Source: Allomyces arbusculus
Lineage: Eukaryota; Blastocladiomycota; Blastocladiomycetes; Blastocladiales; Blastocladiaceae
Length of the DNA: 64,000 bases
Assembly (NCBI GenBank): GCA_027604705.1
Contig: JADHYV010000005.1
Span: 553,726 to 617,725, forward strand
Reading direction: 5' to 3'
Below, in pieces: positions 1-10,856 of the stretch. Below the pieces are notes generated by a model that made no database searches, was not told the DNA's origin, and saw nothing but the letters and a program-made list of their open reading frames with translations. Within the stretch, counting starts at the first letter, position 1. Every line of letters begins with the position of its first letter. The position numbers and the translations under genes were made by a program.

Positions 1-2110
1 GTTGAACGCGGCGAGCACGGGGTCCTGCGCCATGTACCGCCGCTTGAGCCGAGTGTAGTCGCTGCTGGCCATGTGGTGCTGCGCGTTGGACGCCTTGTCG
101 TAGGTCTCGAGAACCGCGTTGAAGTCGAACCCGGGCGTCGTGAGCATCGCGCGCAGCTCGGGCACGCTCATCGACAGCCCGGTGAAAAAACTGCGATGGC
201 CAGGGTCGATCACTTTTACGCGCGCGTAATCGTCGAGCGAGACGTCGCGCCGTCGTACGCGCGAAACTCGTCAGGACCATCGGCCGATAACCACGACTTG
301 AGGATCTTGACCGACGAGCCCGAGGGCACGTTATTTTTCGAGGCCCGATGCCTGCGCGGGACCTTGGTAATGGCCTGCCGCTGCTCGACCTGGCTTGGCT
401 AGAAGAGAGGGGACGCGGTCGGTCAGGAAAGGACGTGAGAGAGGGGAGGAGAACGAGGACCAGATGTTCACGCCGGACCGCGACCGTGTAGCCATTGGTC
501 GCGATCGAGGCGACATGCATCTTGCGGCGCCAACGACTGTACACGCCCTCCCCTCGGGGGCTCGAGCGCCGGTACTCGGGTTTCATGAGCGCAGTAATCA
601 CTTGCGGCCGCCCATGGCCTGGCAGCTCGCCGTGCAGCGTCTCAAGGTCGTCGACGATGTCCTGCCATGTCGTCCTATGCGGGCTGTACCGCTCCAACTC
701 GGCCTCGACGCGGCGCCGAATGAACTGCGAAATCACGGGTGACGCCAAACACCACTTGGCAGTAGCCGTGTCGATTGCCAAGTTGCGGCGAGCGACGCGT
801 CACGTCGGCACAATGGTCGGGCACAGCACGACAAACGCGCGCAGCTCATGCCACGAGAGAGGCGCGACCGAGTCGGGCAATGTGGTCTTGATCGGCTAGC
901 CGCATGGCGCGCGACATCGAGCGATTCGATGAGACACAAAAGTTGGATCCACTGGTGAATCGGCGTCCAAAACCGTTGCCGGGGGTCTGCTTGCCGCAAC
1001 ACGAGCCACTCGCGCAAGACGAGCACAAGCTTGGCCCGCACGAGCACGCGCCGCTCGTCCTTGGAAATGCGCGGCAGCCGCTGGCGCACCGTCGGCGGGC
1101 GCGGGTCGCGGCGGTAAGGACGAGCATGGCCGGGTCCCTACACGGGAACGGGAGCGGGACCAGGTGGCGGCGGCGGTGGCGGCAGCGGCGCTGGTACCGG
1201 TGCGGGTGCGGGTGGTGGCGGCGGTGTGGGTGCGGGTGGTGGTGGTGGTTGCACCGGTCCGTGAGCCGCGGGCACTGGTGACAGCGCGCGCTTGCCTGGC
1301 CACTTGCCGGTGCACCGCGGCGGTGGCGGTAGTCGCGCCGGCGTCGCGAGACAGAACCCGGGCCCTCGTGCAGGTACCATTGAGCGACATGCTCGCGCTT
1401 CGAGACGTGGTCGCGGTTGCCGCCCTGCGAGCGCGGGAACGCGAGCGGGTCCTCGGGCATCGGCGTCGCACGACGGGCGCGGGCGGCGGCAGCGGCAGCT
1501 CATCGCCGTCATCGTTGTCGTCTGGCGGCAGTGGCGGCTGGGGGTTGCGCTGCCGCCAGTCGCGCAGCGAGCTCCGCGGTTGGCGGCGCGCCGGCCGCAC
1601 GAAAATCGCGGTACCGGTCAAAGTCGGCCCAAGTGCTCGCGACCTTTTTCAGGTACCGGTCCTTTGGATCACGCGGGCGCGACTTGATGCGCGTCGCCTC
1701 GGCCTGGATCCACTCGTTGATCTCGTCGTGCATGCGGTTGTCCATGTTGAGCGTCGCGTAGTAGTTGGCCAAGTTGTTATACGTGCTCCGGGGGAATGTT
1801 TGGAGCACGCGCAGACAGCCGTCGGCCGTGTTGAAGCGCGGGCCCGAGAACTTCGTCGAGAAACGGCCAGAAACATGGCACTTGGTCAAACGGCCCGTGC
1901 ACGCCGTCGTCGTGCTGGGTGAGCAGCGTCGCCTCGCCGCTCACTTTGGTCGTGAGAGCGAGAGCAACTACAAGGCATCAAGACAGGTCAGTAAAAGCGT
2001 CGACCAAGTCACTTCCATGGCGGATCCAGGTCAGATACGCACCTTGGTCGTGTTGTTCGACCCCGGAATTTTGTCAAAAATGTCGACCTCGATGGCTTAT
2101 GGCAAGTACG
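1..2110 (-). CDS. Multi-exon RuvC/TnpB (Fanzor)-like gene candidate, 3' end cut by window edge, possibly decayed
   Basis: Several minus-strand stretches read as real protein and are separated by plausible introns. One block (about 2100 to 2047) ends at a GTGCGT donor. A second block, about 1889 to 1510, contains NNLANYYATLNMDNRMHDEI. Others lie at about 1080-900 and 800-480. An intron at 399-478 (branch TTCCTGACC, acceptor TCTTCTAG) joins ATNGYTVA to the next block. Nearer the edge lies VIDPGHRSFFTGL followed by SSDYTRLKRRY. This resembles the first RuvC aspartate region of eukaryotic TnpB/Fanzor-type proteins, whose N-terminal halves are long and divergent. The frame must shift once near position 270 and I could not place an intron there, so the copy may be broken. 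The start codon is unresolved and the C-terminal half lies outside the window. It could also be an unrelated lineage-specific gene. The family assignment rests on motif resemblance only. Confidence 0.4.
1140..1260. repeat. GGT/GCGGGT low-complexity tract
   Basis: Simple repeat of GGTGCGGGTGGTGGCGG-like units. On the minus strand it would encode a Pro/Ala-rich run. It lies inside the candidate gene at the left edge and may be a disordered linker or a non-coding insertion. Confidence 0.6.
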
Positions 2111-2326
2111 GGAGCGCGCGGCCCGCAACAGCTTGCCAAACACCGGCAGCGCCCGCGCCGTAGATTTCGCCTTGCCCGAGACCATCCCCTTGCCCGACTT
2201 CAAGTACCGGATCCGCGACTAGAGCAGCAGCAGCAGCAGGTTCGCCATCGACTGGCGCAGCAGCCGCAGCAGCAATGGGCGGCGCGTTCGCGAGCGCTGC
2301 GTGCATCCGGTAAATGTGCCCTTGGA

Positions 2327-2680
2327 TCAGCGGACCGGTGAACGCAGCCTTGTGCGTGATACCCTCAATGAGTTCTGAGATTCGGGCAGTAACACCGTGC
2401 GTCGCACGTCCATGCACGAGCGCACGCCGCAAGCGCATTGTCGTCGTGCCAGATAGCAATTGGGCATGGTGTAGTCGGGCAGGTAGACGTCGGGCGCGAG
2501 GGCAAGAGCGACGAGGAGCAGGAACACAGGCAGGACGACGTCAAGCACGGACGTGAAGAGCGGGAAGACGTTGGGCGCGGGCGCAGAGAGCAGCGCGAGC
2601 AGCAGCACAGTCGTGAGCACGTCCTTGATGTGCAAAACGACCAGGTGCAGCGCGACCAGGTCGGCGACACAGTCTAAAAA
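2327..2680 (-). pseudogene. Hydrophobic coding remnant, unidentified
   Basis: The minus strand carries a stretch with strongly hydrophobic segments (VLTTVLLLALLSAP and PVFLLLVALALAP) that looks like one or two membrane helices. It has no convincing start, and no family was recognised. It adjoins a degenerate tandem repeat whose translation shows stops, so the region looks like decayed membrane-protein coding sequence. It could also be a short lineage-specific gene whose exons I did not resolve. Confidence 0.25.
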
Positions 2681-3090
2681 TGGGGTTCAGATTGGTGGAA
2701 CGCGTCAGTTTCGCGATCCATGAGAACGCTGACGCGTAGAGGGGAGAGAGGAACACATACATGCTGTGCACTAACTGGTTGATAATGCGCGTGACGAGCA
2801 GCGGCGTGGGATCAGCGATGCCATCTAAACATGGGGTTCAGGTCGGTGAAGCACATCAGTTTTCAGGTCTACTCAAGCGTGGGGGTGAGGGACACGTCCG
2901 CGTCTTGCACGGACCGGTTGGTTATGCGAGGTGAAGACCAGGTGCAGTGTGACCAGATCGGCGAAGCAGTCTAGACGGTTTTGGATCAGTGAAATGCGTC
3001 CGTTTCACGGTGCGCGGGAACGCCGACGTGTAGAGAGGAGAGAGGAAGACGTACGCGTCGTGCGCCGACCGCTTGATGTCACCCGTGATG
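2640..3090. repeat. Degenerate tandem repeat, three units of about 150 bp
   Basis: Three related units begin near 2676, 2828 and 2976, about 150 bp apart. Each has a version of ATGGGGTTCAGATTGGTG, then an AACGCTGACGCGTAGAGG-like block, then a block around a CGGTTGNTNATGCG core. The segment GACCAGGTGCAGNGNGACCAG also recurs, 297 bp apart. Minus-strand translation gives related peptides (YVFLSPLYASAF, YVFLSPLYTSAF, ADVSLTPTLE), so the unit was once probably coding. The middle unit has in-frame stops. Confidence 0.6.
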
Positions 3091-3219
3091 GCGGCCGTGA
3101 GGGCCCAGGCGGCAGCAGGTCTTGGTGGACCCGACACGAGTTGGCACTCGGCACACTTGCATCGGGGGTGCACGCGCGCGGGGCGCGAGCGAGTCGTGCC
3201 GGCGGTGACCGTGGCCACG

Positions 3220-4608
3220 GTGGTGGTTGGTCCTGGGCGGTTGGGTGGGTGGGTTGGTTGCGTGCGCCTTGGTGCCTTGGAGCAGTGGTGCGCAGCAGGG
3301 ACAGGAGCGACCGTCGCGGGGGGACAGTGCGGTCTTTATACGCGCGCGCATCGTGCAGGGCAGCGCGTCGTGGGAGGACGCGCGCCGTCGTGGATGGTGA
3401 TCAAGGGTGGGAGGGCCGGCGAGGGGATTGCGAAGCCTGTAGATAATCGTGAATGATCCATCCAAGGACAAGAATGTATTTTTCATTTCCGTGTCGCGCC
3501 GCGGTAGATCCCACATTCAAACAAGCACCATCGCTTATCAGTTCTTCCTTGATTCCCGACGCGCACTTGCGCCGTGAAAGCATGCATTTCGGCGGGCGCG
3601 GTGCCACCGCTTGGCATGCGTACCTGGTCGCGTCGGTCGCCGTCGAGCGACTGCTCGTAATCATGTTGATGGCGATTGCAACGGACGTGAACAAGCAAGT
3701 CACCGATCTGGGCACAAATCCGGATAGTGAATGACCTGGGCAAACGACGATCACCGCACAGCAGCGGTTGTAACTAGGGCGCATCAAAATGATGATGGCG
3801 GTGCGCGACCGCGTTGCTGGCATTGCGGGACACGGGCGCGCCGCATTCCATGCGTTACCAAGTGTGGAATAAAGCCAAATGTCCGTGAGCGGTCAGCAAG
3901 CGGTTGTGTTGACTCTGCGACAGGAGCGTCGCAGTGGAGCGCGACTTGAATGAAAACGTACAGCGGTCAATTCGAGTTGGTTGTCGACGAGAAAGAGGGA
4001 GCGGCAACGGCTCGAGGCGCAGGGGAGATGTCGCCCACAGGATGGGGATGGTGAGCGCGCCGCGAAGAAAATGTCGTTTGGGAACCATTTGTGGAGCTGG
4101 CTCATCACGAACGCGCCTTTCACGGAAACTCAGGTCAAGCAAACGCCACAAACTATCAATTAAACCATACTGCAAACTCCAAACCGTCATATCGAAGACA
4201 TCAAACCACCAAACCAGCTAACCGGCCCGTCATACCAGCAAACCCACAATCCACTTCAAATCAACTGCCTGGTTTGCTCGTTAGCCGGTTTGCGCCCCCT
4301 TCCCCTCCCCAGCGAACCAAGGTCGGGCGCATGCCCATATACCACTTAGCTGCCTGGGTGCATCCATACCCATCACTGAATGGGAGTGATGATGGAGCTG
4401 TCACTGTCACCAGACCAGGGACACGCCGCGTGGATAGTAGAGGACGGCTTTCAATTGATCAAAGAGCAGAAGCGGATGTATTCAAGCGGCAACTGCAGGC
4501 ACGAAAAAGAGGGTGATGCTTGACGACAACGACGATGATGGCGAGAAAAATGATACAGAGCAGCAACGCGCAAACGCCAACCAGACTCTCCCGATCATCC
4601 TGCAGCGA
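3220..4608. other. Intergenic stretch without a supported gene
   Basis: No reading frame here has the length, composition or splice signals of the neighbouring genes. Part of it (about 3430-4290) is less GC-rich than the genes. A CAAACCA/CCAAACCAGC-type low-complexity patch lies near 4190-4260. It probably contains the 3' flank of the four-TM gene and relics of the repeat region to its left. Confidence 0.5.
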
Positions 4609-5115
4609 CTACGCGCCCACATACCCGCCTCGTTCCCTGGCCTCGACGGCCATCGTCTTCGAGTATTGCCAAAACTCGTATAGAAAATAGAGCTGAAGAA
4701 TGCCCCAGATGAGCGACGTCCAGCGCACTGCCCCAGACGCGACGCCGAGAACGATATTCGTAATTAAGAACAACGCCGTGATCGCCGTGAAGACCTTGAA
4801 CGCGAGCCGCCAGCGCTTCTTGGCCGCGACAAACCCAAACAGCGACCATAGGAACATGACGCCGAAGATCACGGTGAGAGCGTAGACAACGGCCTTGACG
4901 TGGTCCCTCGTCAAATTGGAGTTGCCGCCCGCAGCGACCACGTCGGACGAGTCGTTTGTAGAAGCAGCGCCGTCGGCGGATTTGGCGACGCCCAGACTCG
5001 CAAGCAGGTAGAGGACAAAGACGACGAGGTTCACGATGAGGTTGATGCCGAGGAGGAGCAGGACGCCGAGGCGGAGGTCCATGCATCCACAGAAAGTGCG
5101 CTTGGCGGCCGCCAT
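4609..5115 (-). CDS. Four-transmembrane small membrane protein (fungal FCGC-x-x-LR-GV type)
   Basis: Encodes 168 residues from the ATG at 5115; an in-frame ATG at 5196 would add 27. The N-terminus has a Cys-rich, Leu/Arg motif (FCGCMDLRLGV) followed by four hydrophobic helices, with a short Ser/Asn/Asp-rich loop between helices 1 and 2. This pattern is familiar from small fungal four-helix membrane proteins that resemble lysosomal LAPTM/MARVEL-like tetraspans, but I cannot name the family with certainty. It is expected to sit in an endomembrane or plasma membrane; no enzymatic residues are visible. The shorter start is preferred because it begins just before the conserved Cys motif. A good GTAAGT donor at 5278 (minus strand) upstream suggests a 5' UTR exon. 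The C-terminus is short and hydrophilic. Confidence 0.7.
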   Translation of the reverse strand: MAAAKRTFCGCMDLRLGVLLLLGINLIVNLVVFVLYLLASLGVAKSADGAASTNDSSDVVAAGGNSNLTRDHVKAVVYALTVIFGVMFLWSLFGFVAAKKRWRLAFKVFTAITALFLITNIVLGVASGAVRWTSLIWGILQLYFLYEFWQYSKTMAVEARERGGYVGA

Positions 5116-5876
5116 GATGACGCGGTCGGGCGGAGATGGTATGGTCTGCTTTCGAGGAACGGCTCGGTGAGTGGCCATCCAGGGACGGAATGGCATCGTG
5201 TTTAGCGCGGGCGACTATCCGACGCGATCCGTCGCCGCACCCTCGTAGACAATAGTTTGGTCGGGATGAGGTACCACTTACCTGAACGAGGTGTTGGTTG
5301 GTGCAAGAGCAATCGGGCCGACGTGCAAAATCCAAGCTGATACAAAGAGATGGAAAGCAAGGACCGAGAGGGTCTCGTCGGTTAGGTACTTGGAGGAGAT
5401 GTGAAAAGGCGCGATGGCAAGCGGGGGCACGCGCTGTATTTGTTCTCTCGCCGAAGGCAGCAGCCCTGAGTTGTCGGACCAAGGCAAGGAGAGGCAGGGA
5501 GGGCGCAGTTTGCCCTCAGCATGAACGCCCAGCCCCAGGCGCTTGGTGCGCACCCGGGCGAAGTCCGCCCCGAGTGGTTCAGGATTGGTTGGTTTGGGTT
5601 GATGCTGGTGTGCTTGGTTGCGCGTGCGTGCGCGGATTTGTTCGACGTTTAGCGTGCGCATCAGCGGAAATACATTCAACTCCTTCTGCAAAAATGGATT
5701 CCACACGTCACACATGCCCGAACGTGCGCACAGCACCGTGGATGCCGCGCTCCAGCAGGTTGTAAGGGGCGCGAGCGGCGTGCGTACGACGATGCGTACG
5801 GGCGCGCGCTGTGGTAATTAGTGCAGCGTGGTCGTTGCCGTCAGAGCCTGCGCCAAGTGTTTCCCGTGCTTCCAAA

Positions 5877-5926
5877 TCAACCAATCAACCAACCAACCAA
5901 GCAACCAACCAACCAGCCAACCAACG
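5877..5926. repeat. (CCAA)n microsatellite
   Basis: Imperfect CCAA/CCAAC tetranucleotide repeat, roughly 12 units, in the spacer between the four-TM gene and the Mim2-like gene. No function is inferred. Confidence 0.85.
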
Positions 5927-6119
5927 AAATGATGCACAATGGGAAACTAGACGCGGAGCGTGCGTGCGGGACATGCCGAGCAAGCACTGAAGGCGTTTGA
6001 GGTTGCCTTGGTATTACGGCAGGGGCGCATGGACGACAGGCTGCCAAGCGTTTCTGTACCCATCGACTGTTGGCAGGATGAAAAAACGGCACACGACAAG
6101 ACGGGTTCATTCATTCATT

Positions 6120-6783
6120 TTACATTGGGAACCACGCACGGATCACGTTCGGGAACACTAGGCCGAGCGAGTTGGTCAGCACAATGATTGTCGGCTCGGT
6201 TCACCTGCGCGCGTCCAAGAAAACGTACATGTGAGCGCGAGGCGACGCCCCACAAACTTGGCGACGAGCGGCAGGACCATGGTCGTGAGCGTAGTCTTGA
6301 GCACAGTCATTTGCTGCTCGTACTCGGCTTCGAGCCGGCGCAACTCCTCGTCTGACTCGTCGTCGAGATCCTCGTCACCGGCAAGCCCCCACTCGTCGTC
6401 ATGGTTCGACAAGATGCCAGTGCCGGCCACGTCGGCCCAGAACCCGGAGCTGAGGTCGTCGTCATCGTCGTCGAGCTCGGCAAACGGCGGCGTCGACATG
6501 CCGCGGCTAGCGGGTCCGGAAAAGCACGTGAGATCGTCGTGTTTCGTGGAGAGGAAATGGCGCGGTCGAAAGCGAACCTCGACGAGGAATCTACAGACGC
6601 GCCAGCGGTCCACGACGCAGACGTGGTCGTGGGCGCAGATGCAGCCGCCTCGCCCACGACAAACCCGTCCTCGTCGGTGGGCAGTAAAGTCGCAGGCACG
6701 TGCTCGGGCGAGGCCGGCAGTGGCACGCCCGCGGCGACCGAACTGGTGGGCGACGTGGGGCTGGCAGGCAGATCTTGGTCCAT
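6120..6783 (-). CDS. MIM2: Mim2-like mitochondrial outer-membrane import protein
   Basis: Three exons on the minus strand: 6578-6783, 6229-6506 and 6120-6157, giving 173 residues. Both introns are 71 nt; the last has donor GTACGT, a GTGCTGACC branch point and acceptor CCTAG. The N-terminal two thirds are disordered and end in an acidic run (DDDDDD, then DLDDESDEELRRL). A single hydrophobic C-terminal segment reads TTMVLPLVAKFVGRRLAL. The acidic stretch, helix and VLP-x-x-x-KF-x-GRR signature match what I know of fungal Mim2. Mim2 partners Mim1 in inserting alpha-helical proteins into the mitochondrial outer membrane. The protein is longer than yeast Mim2 because of the N-terminal extension. 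The last exon adds only about 12 residues. An unspliced reading would end differently, but the splice signals favour this model. Confidence 0.55.
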
Positions 6784-7196
6784 GGCGGCAGGCTGCGCGT
6801 CGCGATTGCAGGCAGTTGCGCGTCTCGAGCTCGTTACGGCGTGGTGGTACTTTGTTGGCACTTGCTGTGGGCGATTTTGTCGCGAGAGATGCGCTTTGTC
6901 GGCTGGGTGCCAAAGAAATCACGACGCGTCGTGGCCTTGCAGGTTGCAGCGAGTTGCAAGTTGCAACCGAACGTTGACGGGCCGGTTCCTCTCATCGCCC
7001 GCAACACTGCGATCGCTGGCGATTGCTCGGCATGCTGCCATCCACCCACACCCGCGACTAGCTGCATTCAAGGTGCCAAGTTCCGCACGCACGCCCACGC
7101 CAGCTCGAAGGCGCTCTCCTGCACTCGACCCTGCGAGCTGATCAACGGGCGACGCCAGCACGGCCAGTACCCGCACCAGCGCTGGTGCCCGCCGCT

Positions 7197-8206
7197 ATGG
7201 CGCAAGTACTTCGCGCCTGCGTCGCTGCCGCGACCGCGTCCTCGTCGCGCCGCCTGCACTCGGCCACAGCGCGCGCGCACCATGTTCTCGCCGACCATTT
7301 GCCGCCTGTTGCCGTGTGCCTGCCACACGCGGCTGTCCAAGTAAATTCGGCCAAGCTCTTCGCCATGCTCTCTCGCCGAGCCGCGGCGCACCATTTGCCG
7401 ACCAGAGTACTGGATGCAACGGGTGCCGCGCGCCAGAGACGACGCATGGTGCTGCTGCACGAGCTCGCGCCCGCAGCGGATAGTGCCGCGATTGTGCACC
7501 GCGTCGCCGTGCACGAGGTGGTCGTCGATGCAGCTGTTGGCGCGGTCGAAATGCCGCAAGGTGCGCGCACCCGCATCGTCTCGCCGTTTTCCGTGATCAA
7601 ACTGACGATAATTCACCCAAAAGCACAGCTACCGCACTCGAACCCGCCGCTCTCGCGCGATACCCCCCACTTTGCACGCCCCAAACTGAGCTCCTGAACC
7701 TCGCGACCGAATACTCCCTTCCCGCATCACTCGGTCTCGTCATGTTCGTGCGGCACCCGCTCCCGACCGCCGCTATTTTTGTGACCTTACCGGTCATTCT
7801 CGACGTCTACCTCTACACGTTCATCCTCGCCACGTCGGTCCTGGTCCTGCTCTGGGCCGCGACACCGAAACGCGTGCATGCACGCGACGTCCACGCGCTG
7901 GCTGCGAACGTGACGAGGTTGTTGGTGAGTGCGGCACGAGGGACTGCGGATGCGCCAGCGCCGCGGGTGATCTGGGTGGAGCCGTGCGATGAAGTCGCGG
8001 ATGATCCGGCACGGGTCACGGTCTGGGCGGACTCGGCGGTGCGGTTGCCGGACGTGCCAGTGCCGCGGAAACGGGCTACGTCGGCGCCGGTTGATGCCGA
8101 TAGGGTGGACGAGGACCGCGGAGGCAGGAATCCTGCGATGCAGGGACCTGACGCGGTTTGGGGGTCCAGGGACCGGATGCCGCATGCGCCGGGACTGGCA
8201 CGATGA
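7197..8206 (+). CDS. Mitochondrial two-TM protein, unidentified (TMEM70/186/223-like topology)
   Basis: Two exons, 7197-7592 and 7691-8206, joined in phase 0 across a 98-nt intron (GTGATC ... ACTGAG), giving 303 residues. The first 35 residues are rich in Ala, Arg and Ser with no acids (MAQVLRACVAAATASSSRRL), a typical mitochondrial presequence. Exon 2 encodes a hydrophobic hairpin, LVMFVRHPLPTAAIFVTLP and DVYLYTFILATSVLVLLW, then a hydrophilic domain. A presequence plus helical hairpin plus matrix-side tail is the layout of TMEM70/TMEM186/TMEM223 assembly factors, but no signature residue lets me assign one. The C-terminal 40 residues look low in conservation and an earlier end is possible. 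The gene runs toward TTI2 in the same orientation. Confidence 0.5.
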
Positions 8207-8433
8207 TGATGGGTGTGGAGCAGCTGGGACTTCAGAGATATTGAGCCGTGCACGCACGGGCGTGTGTGAATAGACTTAGTTGGTGTTGCTAGACGAAAGA
8301 ATACATGGATGGATGACTCGTTGCAATAAGGCCATGTGTTGTTCATTCATGTCTGCGTCGTGGGTCTGCTCACTCAAAGCAGAAAGCATGATCACTCAAG
8401 TTCTCTTAACTACCACCAATTTTGCCAATTTTG

Positions 8434-9622
8434 ATGCACGCCATGGACGACGATTTGCGAGACCTTGTGCAAACGTTTCGCCAGATATCCAGCAACACGT
8501 CTGACACGCCGGCATGGCAGAACTCGGCCGTCCTTGACCGGCTGTCGACAAGGATCCTTAAGAGCTCGTACGGACGCGATCCAGCCTGGAAACTCACGCG
8601 CCAACCTGCCGCTCTCGACGACGAGATTTGACCGTCATCGCATATGGTCGCGTTCTAATGACTTGCGCTATCCCCTCGTCCACCCAGCTCCGCCAACCTC
8701 GCTGACCTCCTCCCGTACCTGACCGCACCCCTCATCACCGTCATCGAATCCACCGACCCGTCCATCCGGCACCAAGGCCTCGTTCTCCTCACACACATTG
8801 TCCGGACCCTGCCGCCCGCCGTCCTGCGCCGATCGAACCGCACAGGCCTCTTCTGGGACCTCGTCACTCGCATCCTCGCCGCGACCCAGGCCACGACATG
8901 GACCCCCAAGAACGCCGACGTGGTGGACTCGGGCGTTGCCATGGCTCTCGACCTGGCGCGAGTGCGACACGCGTGTGATGAAGGTGGGATATTGTGGCAG
9001 AGTGATGCCGAGACAGTGTTGAATCGCGCGCTTGCCGCGTTGGAGACGGCGGCGAGCGGGTTGCAGGCTGCAGCCGCGCAGGACGTGAGTGCGCGCTTGG
9101 TACGTCCTTCTCCACCCTCTTATCTGTCCGGATTGTGCCGGTTCTGATATTGGCGTTCCCGAGTAGGCCTGGACCCGCGCGGCACGGACTGTCCTGACCG
9201 CCCTCGGCCCCGTCCTTGCGCTCCGTTCGACAGCACGCGTACTCGCGTCGCTCTGCCACCCGCTCTTTTCCCCGCGCGGTATTGCCGAAGGGCGGCACCT
9301 GCAGCTGCTTGCGCTCTCGACCGTGATGGATGTGTACCTGGCACCAGAAAACTTACCGGGCGCGCCAGCACCGCCCGTTATTGCTGAAGCTCCGCGGTTA
9401 CTTGCGGCGCTGTGTCACTGGTGGGCGCATGCATCGGAGGAGGAGCGGGTGGGCGAAGCCGGCACCTTGGTGCGACGCGCGTGGAGGGTATTAAGGCCGC
9501 GGTACCCGAACCCCATGGATTTGGAGGCGGTGCGTGCCGTGTTTTGCCCCTCGGTGGACGAGCTTTTGCTCGTGGACGAGGAGGAGAGAAGCGACGATGT
9601 CAAGAGCCCAGTGGTCGTGTAG
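8434..9622 (+). CDS. TTI2: TELO2-interacting protein 2 homologue (TTI2)
   Basis: Exons 8434-8567, 8688-9099 and 9167-9622 join to 333 residues (start ATG 8434; 8443 is an alternative). Intron 1 is 120 nt with a TTCTAATGAC branch point; intron 2 is 67 nt, GTACGT ... GAGTAG. The protein is all-helical and ARM/HEAT-like. Its central part, LLPYLTAPLITVIESTDPS followed by a Gly-Leu-x-Leu-Leu-x-His motif (GLVLLTHIV), matches the TTI2 family pattern of a short repeat followed by RTGLFWDLV. In known organisms TTI2 works with TELO2 and TTI1 as an HSP90 co-chaperone that stabilises PIKK kinases (TOR, ATM, ATR). The protein is shorter than animal TTI2 (about 500 residues). The family call rests on pattern; another ARM-repeat protein is possible. 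Confidence 0.55.
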
Positions 9623-9719
9623 AAAAGCAAAAGAAAACAGCTATGTTTGTAGAAACGACGGCCGAACAGGACAGAAAATAAAATGCAAACGAATCAACCA
9701 AACCAACCCAACACCGCGC

Positions 9720-10856
9720 TCACTTCTTCCCCGACTCGCCCGCCTTGGCCACCTCCGCGGCCTCCGCAGCCGCCTGCTTGGCCACCTTCTCATTGAACAC
9801 CTCGGCATGGAACACGACCCCACGGTTGGCACGACTCTTATCAAATACCGCACGGGACAACTTGCGCACCTCCGGGTCGTTCGACTTCAACGCGGCCGCA
9901 CGCACCTGGTTCACGACCGCGGCCACGTCGCGCGTGGCCACCGGCCCGAACACACGGCGCGGGTTCGCGGCGCCACCGGCGCGCTCCAAATCCACCGCGC
10001 GGCCCAGAGCCTCGAGCAACGCCTTAGCGTCCTTGGTCACGACCGGCTTCTTGCCGGGAGTCTTGACTTCGCCGAGCATGAACTGCAGCCGCTGCAGTTC
10101 CGACGCACACGACTGGCGGTCCTTGTTGGCGGCAATCTCCTCCAAGAGCGTGCGCGCAGTGGCATGCGCGTCGCGCGACCCGTCAGCCAAGCACGCATCG
10201 ACTGCGCGCGCATAGGCCCGGGCCGACGGCGCGCCGAGGGCGTACGTCTCGTGCAGCGCGAGCACGGCGAGCGCCGCCGTGAAGACGCGCACTTTCTCCT
10301 TTTCCCCAACAGTACCCGTCTTCTTGCCGTTCCGCGCATGAATCGCCAACTCCTCGAGGATATACTCCAAATCCGCGCGGCCGGGCACGATCCCGTACGT
10401 TTCCGGGTCACTGACCCAGGTAAGTGCGCGGAACGGGGACTTGCCGCCAATCCGAGCGACGCGGATCGCATTGGTCGCAGCAACCGTCGGGATCGGCAGG
10501 TTTTTACCGCGCCAGGCGCGCAGGACGGACTCAATGTCGTTGATGCGCATGGCGTGTGGGCGCAAGTGCCGCGCCGAGACGAGCAGGTGCTGCACGAGCG
10601 AGTGTTGCGCGCCAAGCGCTGGCAGGGCGGCCAGGGCGGACTGCGTTTGCGCGAGGATCGTCCCGAGCGGGAGTGGGCGGTACTGCATGAGCGGCTTGGC
10701 GGGCGGGTTCTTCTTCTTGGAGGACACCGGTGGCGGGACTGAGGTGCTCGACGAGGTCGAAATCTCGGCGGCGGCGGCCGTGGCGAGCGCGCGATGCGCG
10801 GTGGCCGATGCGGGGCGGGCCGCGGCGGTGCGGGCGGCAAGAACGCTGGCAATCAT
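9720..10856 (-). CDS. Mitochondrially targeted helical protein, unidentified
   Basis: Single exon, 378 residues, from the ATG at 10856. An upstream in-frame ATG at 11063 would add 69 Pro/Arg-rich residues that look untranslated. Residues 1-35 (MIASVLAARTAAARPASATA...) are Ala/Arg-rich and lack acids, so a mitochondrial presequence is likely. A Lys-Lys-Lys-Asn/Pro linker follows, then a mostly helical domain containing HAMRINDIESVLRAWRGKN and a Lys/Ala-rich C-terminus (VAKQAAAEAAEVAKAGES). The size, the helical content and the Lys-rich tail would suit a mitochondrial ribosome or RNA-metabolism factor, but I recognise no family. It is convergent with TTI2, with about 100 bp between their stop codons. 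Confidence 0.7.
   Translation of the reverse strand: MIASVLAARTAAARPASATAHRALATAAAAEISTSSSTSVPPPVSSKKKNPPAKPLMQYRPLPLGTILAQTQSALAALPALGAQHSLVQHLLVSARHLRPHAMRINDIESVLRAWRGKNLPIPTVAATNAIRVARIGGKSPFRALTWVSDPETYGIVPGRADLEYILEELAIHARNGKKTGTVGEKEKVRVFTAALAVLALHETYALGAPSARAYARAVDACLADGSRDAHATARTLLEEIAANKDRQSCASELQRLQFMLGEVKTPGKKPVVTKDAKALLEALGRAVDLERAGGAANPRRVFGPVATRDVAAVVNQVRAAALKSNDPEVRKLSRAVFDKSRANRGVVFHAEVFNEKVAKQAAAEAAEVAKAGESGKK

Noticed and set aside
5278-5736. Hydrophobic minus-strand frame upstream of the four-TM gene as an extra coding exon
   Set aside because: A good GTAAGT donor exists at 5278, but joining this frame to the next exon gives an immediate stop; a 5' UTR exon is more likely.
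9534-10742. 402-codon plus-strand frame
   Set aside because: Overlaps the last TTI2 exon in another frame and is antisense to the mitochondrial-targeted gene; Arg/His/Gly-rich translation.
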